The translations under genes were made by a program, and so were the position numbers. Under the pieces are notes generated by a model. It saw nothing but the letters and a program-made list of their open reading frames with translations, was not told where the DNA came from and ran no database searches. Below, one piece after another: positions 47,555-56,773 of a DNA stretch of 64,000 nt (positions within the stretch are counted from its first letter, which is position 1; the number at the start of each line of letters is the position of its first letter). Source of the stretch: Marinimicrococcus flavescens (GTDB lineage: Bacteria > Pseudomonadota > Alphaproteobacteria > Geminicoccales > Geminicoccaceae); the NCBI GenBank assembly GCA_029211145.1, contig JARGEQ010000104.1, positions 1 through 64,000 of the forward strand, given 5' to 3'.

Positions 47555-47668
47555 GCGGCGGCAAGGCCGCAAGGATTGCGGCGGGACGTGCGGGCGGGCC
47601 GGAAGGACGGCGTCGCGCGACATGGCTCGTGAGACAGCCGCCGGATCGTGGCAGCGCCCGCGTCCCGC

Positions 47669-50600
47669 TCAGGCGCCGGCCGCCCGGGCCCCTCCGGCCC
47701 GACGCCGCCGCAGCCGCGCCCCGACCCTCTCGCCCAGCATCAAGAGGGCCGGCGTGAGCAGGAGGGTGAGTAGCGTGGCGAAGGCGAGACCGCCGGCGAT
47801 GGCGCTGGAGAGCTCGGTCCACCACTGGGTGGAGGGAGCGCCGAAGGCGATGCTGCGGCCGATCAGGTCGATGTTCATCCCCAGCACCATGGGCATGAGG
47901 CCCAGGATGGTGGTGATCGAGGTGAGCAGCACCGGGCGCAGGCGCTGCGCGCCGGTGCGCAGCACCGCCTCCAGCGGCTCCATGCCCCGGCGGCGCAGGT
48001 CGTTGAAGGTGTCGATGAGCACGATATTGTTGTTAACGACGATGCCCGCCAGGGCGATCACGCCGATCCCGCCCATGACCACGCCGAACGGCCGGCCGGT
48101 GACCAGCAGGCCGAGCAGCACCCCGGCGGTCGAGAAGACGATCGCCGAGAGCACCAGCAGGGCCTGGTAGATGCTGTTGAACTGCGTCACCAGGATGATG
48201 AGCATCAAGAAGACCGCGGTGAGGAAGGCGCCGGCGAGGAAGCTCGCCGCCTCCTGCTGGTCCTCGGTCTCGCCGGCGAAGGAGAAGCGGACCGACTGCG
48301 GCAGGTCCGCCTCCCCGAGCGCGGCGCGCAGCCTCTCCGTTTGCTCGCTCACCAGGAGCCCGTCGGCGACGTCGGCCTCCACGGTCATGGCGCGGCGCGC
48401 GTCGATACGCTCGATGGTGCCGGTGCGCGGCGCCGGCCGGAACTCCACGAAGTTGCCGACCGGCACGAGCCCGCGCGCGGTGGGCACCCGGAGCTGCTCG
48501 AGCTGTGCCAGGGTGCGGTAGCCGGGCGGGAAGCGCACGCGGATGTCCACCTCCTCGTCGGCGTCGTCGGGGCGGTACTCCGCCACCGGGATGCCCACCG
48601 TCAGGAGCTGCACCGCCTGGCCCAGCAGGGTGACGTCGGCGCCGTAGCGCGCGGCCTTGCTGCGGTCCACTATCAGCTCCCACTCGACACCCGGAAGCGG
48701 CCGGTTGTCCTCGACGTCGATGAAGCCGCCGATCCGCTCCATGAGCGAGCGGGCCGCAGCCACCGCATCCTCCAGCAGCGCCGGATCGCGCGAGGTGAGG
48801 CGGAGCTGTACCGGCTTGCCGCTGGCCGGCCCCTGCTGCTGCTCGCGCACCTGCAGACGGATGCCGGGAATGTCGGCGGTACGGGTGCGGATCTCCTCGA
48901 TGATGCGCGCTGCCGGCCGCCGCTGCGACCAGTCGACCAGCTCGAGCTGGATCACCCCGATCACGTCCTCGGCGAGGTTGCGGCCCTGCCCCTGCCCGAT
49001 GGTCCGGGCATAGACGCTCTCGATCTCCGCCATGCCCAGGAGCCGCTCCTCGACCTTGCGCACCAGCGCGTCCTTCTCCCAAACCGAGAGATTGTCGCGA
49101 GCCTGGACCTGGACTTGCGCGAAATCCGGCTCGATGGCGGGGAAGAACTCGACGCCGCGGCCCAGCCCGGCATAGGCGGCATAGGCGCCGGCCAGCATGG
49201 CGAGGGCGGCGCCCAGGGTCAGCAGCGGGCGGCGCACGAGGTGCTCGAGCACGGCCAGATACCGGCCGGTAAAGCCCCTGATCGCGCGCAGATCGCCGGT
49301 CTCGGCGGCCTGCAGCACGGCCAGCTGGTGCTCCGCCCGGGCATCGGCCCTGCCCAGCAGCCCGCCCAGCACCGGCACGAAGACCAGCGCCATGAAGAGC
49401 GAGGCGGTGAGCGTGACGAGCACCGTGATCGGCAGGTACTTCATGAACTCGCCCACCACGCCGCCCCAGAACAGCAGCGGCAGGAAGACGGCGAGCGTGG
49501 TGGCGGTGGAGCTGACGATGGGCCAGGCCATGCGACCCGCCGCCTCGGCATAGGCCTCGCGCGGCTGACGCCCCTCGGCGAGGCGCCGGTCGGCGAGCTC
49601 CGTGGTCACGATGGCGCCGTCCACCAGCATGCCCACCACGAGGATCAGGCTGAACAGCACCACGGTATTGAGCGTGTAGCCGAGCGCCGCGATGGCGATG
49701 ATCCCCGCCAGGAACGAGCCCGGGATGGCAAGCCCCACGAGGAGCGCGATGCGCGCGCCCAGCGTCGCCACGATCACGATCATCACGAGGATGATCGCCG
49801 CCAGGACGTTGTTCTCCAGGTCGCTCAGCATGGTGCGGACCTGGCGGGACTCGTCCTGGAGATAGTCCACGGCCACGCTGGCCGGCCAGTCCTCGCGCGC
49901 CTCCTCGATGACCGCCCTGGCGGCCTCCACCGTCTCGATGATGTTGGCGCCGAGCCGCTTCTTGATCTCCAGCGCCAGCGCCGGCTGCCCGTCGATCCGC
50001 GCGAAACCGTCCGGATCGCGGAACGTGCGGCGCACCACCGCGACGTCGCGGAAGCTCACCACCGTCTCGCCGTCGACCTTGACCGGCAGCTCCAGCACAT
50101 CGTCCAGGTCCTCGATGATGCCGGGCACCTTGAGGAGGATCCGCCCTGCCCCGGTATCGAGCGCGCCCGCCGCCACGAGGCGGTTGTTGCGCCGGATCTG
50201 CGAGATCAGGGTCTCGAAGGAGATGTTGTAGGTCTCGAGCACGCTGGGCTCGACCAGCACCTCGAGCACCTCCTCGCGCTCGCCGCCGATATCGACCTCG
50301 AGCACCCCCGGCAGCGCCTCGATCGCATCCTGGAGCCGCTTGGCGAGCTCCACCAGCGTGCGCTCCGGCACCGGCCCCGAGAGCATCGCGGTCAGCACCG
50401 GGAAAAGGGCGACATTGACCTCCTGCACGACAGGCTCGTCGGCCTCGGCGGGCAGCTCGGGCTTGGCGCGGTCCACCGCCTCGCGGACGTCGTCGAGCGC
50501 CGTCTCGGAATCGAAGCCGGCGGAGAATTCCAGCATCACCGAGGCATGGCCCTGGGCCGCCGTGGCGGTCATCTCGTCGAGCCCCTCGATCGACTGCAGC

Positions 50601-50812
50601 TCGGTCTCGAGCGGCCGGATCAGCAGCCGCTCGGCATCGCCGGGCGAGATTCCCTCGAGGGTCACCGACACGTAGACCACGGGGATCGGCACGTCCGGCG
50701 CCGATTCCTTGGGTATCGTCAGGTAGGCGGTGCTGCCCATCGCGAAGATGAGCAGGAGCGCCAGGAGGACCGTGCGGCTGCGCTCGAAGGCGGCGGTGAT
50801 GAGCGGGCGCAT
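47669..50812 (-). CDS. RND efflux permease, system 2 (divergent class)
   Basis: 1047 residues, twelve membrane helices, same overall fold as system 1. The proton-relay region differs: the fourth helix reads GMLVDGAIVTTELADRR, keeping one Asp but with Gly for the second. The tenth helix has GIVVNNNIVLIDTFN, with Asn where AcrB has Lys940. This is the VDGAIV subgroup of RND pumps, whose substrates are poorly known. ATG 50812 follows the adaptor stop by four bases. Last gene of the GbsR-type operon. Confidence 0.92.
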   Translation of the reverse strand: MRPLITAAFERSRTVLLALLLIFAMGSTAYLTIPKESAPDVPIPVVYVSVTLEGISPGDAERLLIRPLETELQSIEGLDEMTATAAQGHASVMLEFSAGFDSETALDDVREAVDRAKPELPAEADEPVVQEVNVALFPVLTAMLSGPVPERTLVELAKRLQDAIEALPGVLEVDIGGEREEVLEVLVEPSVLETYNISFETLISQIRRNNRLVAAGALDTGAGRILLKVPGIIEDLDDVLELPVKVDGETVVSFRDVAVVRRTFRDPDGFARIDGQPALALEIKKRLGANIIETVEAARAVIEEAREDWPASVAVDYLQDESRQVRTMLSDLENNVLAAIILVMIVIVATLGARIALLVGLAIPGSFLAGIIAIAALGYTLNTVVLFSLILVVGMLVDGAIVTTELADRRLAEGRQPREAYAEAAGRMAWPIVSSTATTLAVFLPLLFWGGVVGEFMKYLPITVLVTLTASLFMALVFVPVLGGLLGRADARAEHQLAVLQAAETGDLRAIRGFTGRYLAVLEHLVRRPLLTLGAALAMLAGAYAAYAGLGRGVEFFPAIEPDFAQVQVQARDNLSVWEKDALVRKVEERLLGMAEIESVYARTIGQGQGRNLAEDVIGVIQLELVDWSQRRPAARIIEEIRTRTADIPGIRLQVREQQQGPASGKPVQLRLTSRDPALLEDAVAAARSLMERIGGFIDVEDNRPLPGVEWELIVDRSKAARYGADVTLLGQAVQLLTVGIPVAEYRPDDADEEVDIRVRFPPGYRTLAQLEQLRVPTARGLVPVGNFVEFRPAPRTGTIERIDARRAMTVEADVADGLLVSEQTERLRAALGEADLPQSVRFSFAGETEDQQEAASFLAGAFLTAVFLMLIILVTQFNSIYQALLVLSAIVFSTAGVLLGLLVTGRPFGVVMGGIGVIALAGIVVNNNIVLIDTFNDLRRRGMEPLEAVLRTGAQRLRPVLLTSITTILGLMPMVLGMNIDLIGRSIAFGAPSTQWWTELSSAIAGGLAFATLLTLLLTPALLMLGERVGARLRRRRAGGARAAGA

Positions 50813-50816
50813 CAGC

Positions 50817-52055
50817 TCATCGTCCCGCGGCATCCGCCGGCAGTGCCGCAGGGGGCCCGGCAAGCACGCCGGAGGCCGCTGCCGCCTCCGCGGTCTCCAC
50901 CACACGCACCCGGTCGCCGTCGCGCACGAACCCCTGGCCCGTGGTGATGAGCCGGATCTTCTCGGGAAGGCCTGCCACCCACACGCCGTCGGTCTCGGCC
51001 CGCACCAGCTCCACCGGGCGAAAGCGCACCGCGCCCTCGCCGTCCACGGTCTTGACCCCCAGCTCGCCGTCCGTGCTCAGCGCCAGGATGGCCGGCGAGA
51101 GGAAATGGGCCATCACCTCGCGGGCGGGAATCCGCGCCTCGGCGCTGATGCCGGAGGGCACCTCGCCGCCCGGATTGGGCACCTCCACCTCGACCAGGAA
51201 CGTATGGGTGGCGCGGTCGGCATTGGCCGAGACGTAGCGCACCGTGCCCTTGGCCTGCTGCCCGGTGACGAAGGCGATCTCCACCTCCATCCCCTCGCGC
51301 ACATGGGCGATGTTCTGCTGGGCCACCTGCACCTCGACCACGAGCGGGTCGTTCTCCACCAGCCGGCCCAGCTCGTCGCTCTGGCGCACATACTCGCCAC
51401 GCTCGACGTCGAGCCGGTTGAGGATCCCGGCGAACGGCGCCTCGATGGTGGCGTTCGCGATCTCCTCCTCGACCTCGTCGACCTCCGCACGGGCCGCCTG
51501 GAGCTGCGCGAAGGTCTCGCGCTCGCGGGCCGCCGCGGCATAGCCCTTGCCGGCCAGCCGCCGCGCCGCCTCGTAGTCGCCTTCGTAACGCGCCACCTCG
51601 GCCTGCGCGCGCCGGAGCCGCGCCGGCCGGTCGCCCGGGTCGAGCCGCACCAGGAGATCGCCCGGGCCGACACGGGCGCCCTTGGCCACCGGAAGCTCCG
51701 CCACCCGCCCGGCGATCCCGGCGCGAAGCGGCACATCGCGTCGCGGTGCCACCTCGGCCTGGTTGACGAGATAGCGGGTGATCATTGCTGCCTGCGAGGC
51801 CCGGCTCGCGACCGTCACCGGCCGGGACGAGGGGGAGGCAGCGTCCTGCGGCGGCGCGCCGGCATCGCCGGCACCCCACATGCCGCTTGCCATCCAGACG
51901 ACCAGGCCCGCCACCAGGGCTGCAGCGATCCAAAGCGACCGGCCGGTGCCGCCCGCCGTGCCTGCCGGTGCCGCCGGCCCGGCCAGCGTCCGGGGCGCCG
52001 GAGCGGCAGTCTGCTCGTCGGCTCGCGCCGGCCTGTCGCGAATCTCGTCAAGCAT
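50817..52055 (-). CDS. RND efflux periplasmic adaptor, system 2
   Basis: 412 residues. Instead of a lipobox it has a cytoplasmic N-terminus and one membrane anchor (about 40-60, LWIAAALVAGLVVWMASGMW). The adaptor core follows: lipoyl half VPLRAGIAGRVAELPVAKGA, coiled coil with RERETFAQLQAARAEVDEVE, second lipoyl half ATIEAPFAGILNRLDVERGE, then barrel strands. It pairs with the permease downstream. Starts 30 bases after the GbsR/MarR-type gene. Confidence 0.9.
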   Translation of the reverse strand: MLDEIRDRPARADEQTAAPAPRTLAGPAAPAGTAGGTGRSLWIAAALVAGLVVWMASGMWGAGDAGAPPQDAASPSSRPVTVASRASQAAMITRYLVNQAEVAPRRDVPLRAGIAGRVAELPVAKGARVGPGDLLVRLDPGDRPARLRRAQAEVARYEGDYEAARRLAGKGYAAAARERETFAQLQAARAEVDEVEEEIANATIEAPFAGILNRLDVERGEYVRQSDELGRLVENDPLVVEVQVAQQNIAHVREGMEVEIAFVTGQQAKGTVRYVSANADRATHTFLVEVEVPNPGGEVPSGISAEARIPAREVMAHFLSPAILALSTDGELGVKTVDGEGAVRFRPVELVRAETDGVWVAGLPEKIRLITTGQGFVRDGDRVRVVETAEAAAASGVLAGPPAALPADAAGR

Positions 52056-52084
52056 GGCTACATCCGGTTGGCGGGCGAGGAGGG

Positions 52085-52546
52085 TCAGCGCCTGCGCGAG
52101 AACTGCTCGATAAGACGGGCGAGGCTGGAGCCGAACTCAGCGTAGAACTCGTCCAGCTCGGCCAGCCGCTGATGGGCGCCATGACGATCGGGCGGCAGGC
52201 TCCGCCCCGCCCGCTGCACCACGTCGCGCGCCTTGGCCATGCGCTGCGTCAGCCCGCTCAGCAGCCTGACATAGGGGGCGGCAGCCAGCCGGAAGAAGTC
52301 CTGCCGCTCGCCGGGCACGGCCACCCGCTCGAGCACGCCCATCTGCTCGAGCAGCCGCGTGTTGGTGCTGACGCTGCCGCGGCTGATGCGGAGCCGCTCG
52401 GCGATCGCGGCGAAGGCCATGGGCCCGCCCTCGATCACCAAAAGGCCCATCACCCGCCCGGCAATACGCGGCAGCCCCTCGGCCTGGAACACCATGCCGA
52501 GCTGCTCGATGAACTGATCCGTGCCGTCGTGGTTCCTGCCGCTCAT
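52085..52546 (-). CDS. GbsR/MarR-family transcriptional regulator
   Basis: 153 residues. Winged helix around 30-90: GLPRIAGRVMGLLVI, the HTH FAAIAERLRISRGSVSTNTR and a wing with GVLERVAVPGERQDFFRL. Position of RIAGRVMGLL and ISRGSVS are GbsR-type features. It probably represses its own operon (adaptor and RND permease system 2) by binding the inverted repeat at 52563-52589. ATG 52546; a TTG one codon earlier is possible. Confidence 0.87.
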   Translation of the reverse strand: MSGRNHDGTDQFIEQLGMVFQAEGLPRIAGRVMGLLVIEGGPMAFAAIAERLRISRGSVSTNTRLLEQMGVLERVAVPGERQDFFRLAAAPYVRLLSGLTQRMAKARDVVQRAGRSLPPDRHGAHQRLAELDEFYAEFGSSLARLIEQFSRRR

Positions 52547-52562
52547 CAAAGCGACATGAGGC

Positions 52563-52589
52563 GTTCAGTTCATTCGGTCAAGACTGAAC
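52563..52589 (-). promoter_or_regulatory. Promoter and operator candidate for the efflux system 2 operon
   Basis: Perfect inverted repeat GTTCAGT (52563-52569) / ACTGAAC (52583-52589), 13-base gap, with a -35-like TTGACC between the arms on the minus strand. It lies 17 bases from the regulator ATG and overlaps the stop of the 110-residue gene. A regulator dimer bound here would block RNA polymerase. Confidence 0.6.
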
Positions 52590-52902
52590 GAGAGGACTGC
52601 GGCCCCTCACCGCTGCAGCCGGCAGAGGCATGGTCGGCCGCCTTGTGGAGGATGGCGCGAAGAGCCACCAGCCCGGCTTCCTCCGAGCGGCCCATGAGCC
52701 CCATGAGCTGCAGCCAGTCCTCCTCGTCGGCGTGATCGAGGAAGTGACGCACCGCGCGGCTGGCATAGGCTGCCAGATGGACCCCCTCGGCCGCCGCGGC
52801 TTCCTGCAGGCGTGAGAGAAGCGCCATGTCGCCGGCCGCGATCAGGACCGCCTCGGCGATGCCGGGCTCCTCGAGGCGCGCGATCACCGTTCCGAGCATC
52901 AT
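52570..52902 (-). CDS. Uncharacterised nar-operon protein (110 residues)
   Basis: Starts MMLGTVIARLEEPGIAEAVL with GGAG eight bases upstream, 11 bases after the ppiC-like stop, so it is the last gene of the nar operon. Predicted all-helical: LLSRLQEAAAAEGVHLAAYA, AVRHFLDHADEEDWLQLMGL and a Ser/Gly-rich tail. No Cys, no membrane helix, no motif I recognise. Location suggests a role in maturation or in oxygen/nitrate sensing, which is inference only. Confidence 0.72.
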   Translation of the reverse strand: MMLGTVIARLEEPGIAEAVLIAAGDMALLSRLQEAAAAEGVHLAAYASRAVRHFLDHADEEDWLQLMGLMGRSEEAGLVALRAILHKAADHASAGCSGEGPQSSRSVLTE

Positions 52903-52913
52903 GGAGCCCTCTC

Positions 52914-53753
52914 CTACTGCACCAGCGGCGTTTCGGCACTGTCGAGCCGACAGCCCTCGATCACCGCGCGCCCGGCCAGAATGCGCACATATTGGGCGAC
53001 CGCCCGGCGCCAGACCCGCCCCTCGAGCCAGGCGGCGATCCGCTCCCGCACCGCCTCGAAAGGCACAGCCCCGCCCTCGATGCGGCGGGTCAGGCGAATG
53101 ACGTGGACGCCGTAGGGCGTGGCCACGGGCTCGGGCGTGATCTGCCCGACCGTGAGCCCGGCCAGCGCCTCCTCGAACTCCGGCGTCACCTGGCCCGTCG
53201 AGATCTGGCCCAGATTGCCGCCGGAGGCGGCCGAGGGGCAGGCGGAGAGCGAGCGCGCCAGCTCCTCGAATCGCTGCGGTGCCTCCGACAGCGCCGCGAT
53301 CGCCGCCTCCGCCAGGCGCAGCGCCTCGGCGAAGGCATCCTCGTCCATGCGCGAGGCAGAGAATAGGATGTGCGAGGCCTCGAAGATCGCGGGGCTGCGA
53401 AACTGCCCGGGATTGGCGTCGTAGAACCGCCGGCACTCGCTGTCTTCCGCCGTCGGCACCGCGACCTCGTGCTCGACGAGCTGATGGATGAGCGCCTCCT
53501 CCTCCGTCTCGCGGCGGCCTTCATCGTCCTCGGCCGGCGCCGGATCCAGACCGAGAAGGCGGGCCTCCTGCAAGAGCAGCTCGCGCACCACCAGCGCCTC
53601 CACCGCAGCCCGGCGCGCCTCGGCGGGCGAGGATGCGGGATGATGCTGGATCTCGCGGGCGATGGCCGCCGGCGCGATCACGACCCCGTTCACCCGGACG
53701 ACGGGCGGCGTTGCCGCTTCCGCCTGCCGCCTGCCGATGGCGAAAACCTCCAT
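52914..53753 (-). CDS. Parvulin-type peptidyl-prolyl isomerase of the nar operon
   Basis: 279 residues. An N-terminal SurA/NifM-like helical part (about 20-110, with VRVNGVVIAPAAIAREI) is followed by a parvulin rotamase domain (about 125-235: ASHILFSAS, SACPSAASGGNLGQISTGQV and TPYGVHVIRL). No signal peptide, so it should work in the cytoplasm, like the NifM and nar-linked isomerases that help assemble cofactor enzymes. ATG 53753 is five bases after the narI stop. Confidence 0.87.
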   Translation of the reverse strand: MEVFAIGRRQAEAATPPVVRVNGVVIAPAAIAREIQHHPASSPAEARRAAVEALVVRELLLQEARLLGLDPAPAEDDEGRRETEEEALIHQLVEHEVAVPTAEDSECRRFYDANPGQFRSPAIFEASHILFSASRMDEDAFAEALRLAEAAIAALSEAPQRFEELARSLSACPSAASGGNLGQISTGQVTPEFEEALAGLTVGQITPEPVATPYGVHVIRLTRRIEGGAVPFEAVRERIAAWLEGRVWRRAVAQYVRILAGRAVIEGCRLDSAETPLVQ

Positions 53754-53758
53754 GGCGC

Positions 53759-54538
53759 TCACTCCGCAGGAGCCGCTGCCGAGCGGCCGGAATCCGCACG
53801 GCGGACCGGCTGCTCCGCCTCGCCCCGAAGCGCTCGATGCGGCCGCGGCGGCGCGCGCCGGGTGCGGACGACCTGATAGCCCTTGCGGCCCAGATACCAG
53901 ACCGGCGCGCTCCAGACATGGACCAGCCGGGTGAACGGGAAGACCAGAAAGATGGTCAGCCCGAGGAACAGATGCAGCTTGAAGAGCGGGTTGGCGTCCC
54001 GGACGTAGAGGGCGGCCGAAGGCTGCAGCGTCACGATCCCCTGCGCCCAGGCCATGAAACGCACCATCTCGGCGCCGTCCAGATGGCCGAGCGAGACGAA
54101 GATGGTCAAAAGTCCCAGCACCAGCTGCACCGCCAGAAGGACGAGGATCGCGATGTCGCCGTTGCTCGAGGTCTTGAGGATGCGCGGGTCGGTGAGGCGG
54201 CGGTGCAGCAGGAGGGCGATTCCGGCAAGGCAGACGAGGCCGGCGATGCCGCCCACCACGATCGCCATGATCTGCTTGGCGCCGTGGGAGATGCCGACGA
54301 GGTCGAACAGCTGGATGGGAGTGAGCAGCCCGACGAGGTGCCCGAAGAAGATCACGATTATGCCCACGTGGAACAGGTTCGAGCCCCACATGAGCTGGCG
54401 GCGGCGCAGGAGCTGGCTCGAGCCGGTCTTCCACGAATACTGCTCGCGGTCGAAGCGGATCAGGCTGCCCAGCAGGAAGACGGTGAGGCAGAGGTAGGGA
54501 TACCAGCCGAACAGGACGGTGTTGATGTAGTCGGCCAT
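53759..54538 (-). CDS. narI: Respiratory nitrate reductase, gamma subunit (cytochrome b)
   Basis: 259 residues, usual for NarI. Five membrane helices (about 5-25, 48-70, 90-112, 128-148, 183-203) with the heme-b His residues in NLFHVGIIVIFFGHLVG and KLHLFLGLTIFLVFPFTRLVH. It takes electrons from quinol at the periplasmic side and passes them to NarH. The C-terminal tail is long and Arg-rich. It starts at ATG 54538, 13 bases after narJ. Confidence 0.95.
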   Translation of the reverse strand: MADYINTVLFGWYPYLCLTVFLLGSLIRFDREQYSWKTGSSQLLRRRQLMWGSNLFHVGIIVIFFGHLVGLLTPIQLFDLVGISHGAKQIMAIVVGGIAGLVCLAGIALLLHRRLTDPRILKTSSNGDIAILVLLAVQLVLGLLTIFVSLGHLDGAEMVRFMAWAQGIVTLQPSAALYVRDANPLFKLHLFLGLTIFLVFPFTRLVHVWSAPVWYLGRKGYQVVRTRRAPPRPHRALRGEAEQPVRRADSGRSAAAPAE

Positions 54539-54551
54539 GGCCCGGCGCTCC

Positions 54552-55253
54552 TCAGTGGCCTGCGCGATCGGCGACGCTGCGCACGGCGGCGCGCAAGCGG
54601 GTGGCAAGGCGGGTGCGGCCGCAACTGTCGGCCATCGGATCGCCCGGCCCGAAGGTGACGGCAGTCTCCTCCCACTCGGCGTCGAGCGCCGCCAGATCCT
54701 CCGGATCGACCTCATCGGCCGGAGCCATCCGCGCTCCGGCCGCCGGCACTTCTCCGGCGAGGTCGAGCAGCGCCAGGAACACGCCGGCATAGATCGAGCG
54801 GCGCCGCCGCAGCCGCTCCTCGAGCGTGCGCAGCACCTCCGCCGGCTCCGCCAGGAGCGCCCTCGCCTCGCCTTCCGGCAGCAGCGACAGGAACTCCAGG
54901 AACAGCGGCAGGAAGTCGGGCAGCTCGCTGGCGGCGATGACGAAGCCGCGGCTCTCGTAGTGGCGCGCGAGGTCGACCATGGCCTGGCCGCGATCGCGGC
55001 TCTCGCCGTGGATGTGCTCGAAGAGATGGAGCGAGAGCGAGCGCGAGCGGTCGAACAGCAGCGTGTAGCGCTCCTGCAGGTCGTAGAGGTCGCGCGCCGC
55101 CAGCTCGTCGAGGAGCCGGTCGAGCAGCGCCAGCCGGCGCGAGGGCACGAGCGCCTCGCCGCGCAGCGCGGTGCGCAGCTCGCCCGCCGCCCCGCAAAGC
55201 TCGGCGGTGGGATAGGAGAGCAGGGCCGAGAGCGCCTTGAAGGTCCTTGCCAT
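54552..55253 (-). CDS. narJ: Nitrate reductase assembly chaperone
   Basis: 233 residues, the NarJ/TorD all-helical family: FKALSALLSYPTAELCGAAG at the start, YTLLFDRSRSLSLHLFEHIH (about 62-81), and PDFLPLFLEFLSLLPEGEAR. It keeps NarG-NarH soluble until molybdenum cofactor is inserted. ATG 55253 shares its A with the narH stop (TGATG). Confidence 0.94.
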   Translation of the reverse strand: MARTFKALSALLSYPTAELCGAAGELRTALRGEALVPSRRLALLDRLLDELAARDLYDLQERYTLLFDRSRSLSLHLFEHIHGESRDRGQAMVDLARHYESRGFVIAASELPDFLPLFLEFLSLLPEGEARALLAEPAEVLRTLEERLRRRRSIYAGVFLALLDLAGEVPAAGARMAPADEVDPEDLAALDAEWEETAVTFGPGDPMADSCGRTRLATRLRAAVRSVADRAGH

Positions 55254-56773
55254 CACTCGACCTCCATGGGCGTACGGGCCTTCTTCCTGCTGCCGAACAG
55301 GCCGGTGCCGCTGATGCCATCGGAGCAGCCATTGCCGAAGGAGAAGCCGCACGAGCCGCGCAGGTCGTAGGTGTCCTCGCCGGCCTCGCGATGCGCCGTG
55401 GGGATGACGAACCGGTCCTCGTAATTGGCGATCGCCATGATCCGGTACATCTCCTCGATCTGCGCCCCGGTGAGGCCGACGCGGCCGGCAATGGCCTCGT
55501 CGATCACGCCGTCCACCGTCTTGGCCCGCATGTAGCCGCGCATCGCCAGCATCCGCTCGAGGGCGCGGATCACCGGCGCCTCGGCCCCGGCGGTGAGCAG
55601 GTTGGCCAGGTACTTCACGGGGATCCTGAGGCTGCGCACGTCGGGCATGCCGCCATCCACGCCCATCTTCCCCGCCGCCGCCGCCGACTGGATCGGCGAG
55701 AGCGGCGGGACGTACCAGACCATGGGCAGGGTGCGGTACTCGGGATGGAGCGGCAGCGCCACCTTCCACTCTATCGCCATCTTCCAGATGGGCGAGAGCC
55801 GGGCTGCCTCGAGCCATGCCTCGGGCACGCCGTCGCGGCGCGCCTGCTCGATCACCGCCGGGTCGTCCGGGTCGAGGAAGAGCTTGAGCTGCTCTTCGTA
55901 GAGCCGGCCCTCGTCGGGCACGCTCGCCGCCTTCTCGATGCCGTCGGCGTCATAGAGGATGACGCCCAGATAGCGGATGCGCCCGACGCAGGTCTCCGAG
56001 CAGACGGTGGGCTGGCCCGATTCGATGCGCGGGTAGCAGAAGAAGCACTTCTCGGATTTGCCCGACGACCAGTTGTAGTAGATCTTCTTGTAGGGGCAGC
56101 CCGAGACGCACATCCGCCAGCCGCGGCACTTGTCCTGGTCGATCAGGACGATGCCGTCCTCCTCGCGCTTGTAGATGGCACCCGAGGGGCAGGCGGCAGC
56201 GCAGCTCGGGTTCAGGCAGTGCTCGCACAGACGCGGCAGGTACATCATGAAGGTGTTCTCGAAAGCGCCGTAGATCTCCTTCTCGACACCCTCGAAGTTC
56301 ACGTCCTTCGAGCGCTTGGCGAACTCGCCGCCCAGGATTTCCTCCCAGTTCGGGCCCCATTCGATCTTCTCGATCCGCTCGCCGGTGATCTGCGAGCGCG
56401 GCCGGGCGGTGGGGAAGGCCTGCACCTCGCCGGCGTTCTGCAGGTGCTCGTAGTCGAAGGTGAAAGGCTCGTAGTAATCGTCGATCTCGGGAAGGTCGGG
56501 ATTGGCGAAGATCTTGGCCAGGATCCGCCACTTCGAGCCCATCTTCGGCTGCAGCCTGCCGCCACGGGTGCGGGTCCAGCCGCCGTTCCAGCGCTTCTGG
56601 TTCTCCCACTCGCGGGGGTAGCCGATGCCGGGCTTGGTCTCGACATTGTTGAACCACGCGTATTCCATGCCCTCGCGGCTGGTCCACACGTTCTTGCAGG
56701 TCACCGAGCAGGTATGACAGCCGATGCACTTGTCGAGGTTCATGACCATCGCGATCTGCGCGCGGATCTTCAT
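55253..56773 (-). CDS. narH: Respiratory nitrate reductase, beta subunit (iron-sulfur)
   Basis: 506 residues. Four cysteine groups: CIGCHTCSVTCKNVW (16-30), CEHCLNPSCAAACPSG, CRGWRMCVSGCPYKK and CFFCYPR with a later CVGR. The Trp in CRGWRMC marks the [3Fe-4S] cluster diagnostic of NarH. It relays electrons from NarI to NarG on the cytoplasmic face. ATG overlaps the narG stop by four bases. Confidence 0.97.
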   Translation of the reverse strand: MKIRAQIAMVMNLDKCIGCHTCSVTCKNVWTSREGMEYAWFNNVETKPGIGYPREWENQKRWNGGWTRTRGGRLQPKMGSKWRILAKIFANPDLPEIDDYYEPFTFDYEHLQNAGEVQAFPTARPRSQITGERIEKIEWGPNWEEILGGEFAKRSKDVNFEGVEKEIYGAFENTFMMYLPRLCEHCLNPSCAAACPSGAIYKREEDGIVLIDQDKCRGWRMCVSGCPYKKIYYNWSSGKSEKCFFCYPRIESGQPTVCSETCVGRIRYLGVILYDADGIEKAASVPDEGRLYEEQLKLFLDPDDPAVIEQARRDGVPEAWLEAARLSPIWKMAIEWKVALPLHPEYRTLPMVWYVPPLSPIQSAAAAGKMGVDGGMPDVRSLRIPVKYLANLLTAGAEAPVIRALERMLAMRGYMRAKTVDGVIDEAIAGRVGLTGAQIEEMYRIMAIANYEDRFVIPTAHREAGEDTYDLRGSCGFSFGNGCSDGISGTGLFGSRKKARTPMEVE

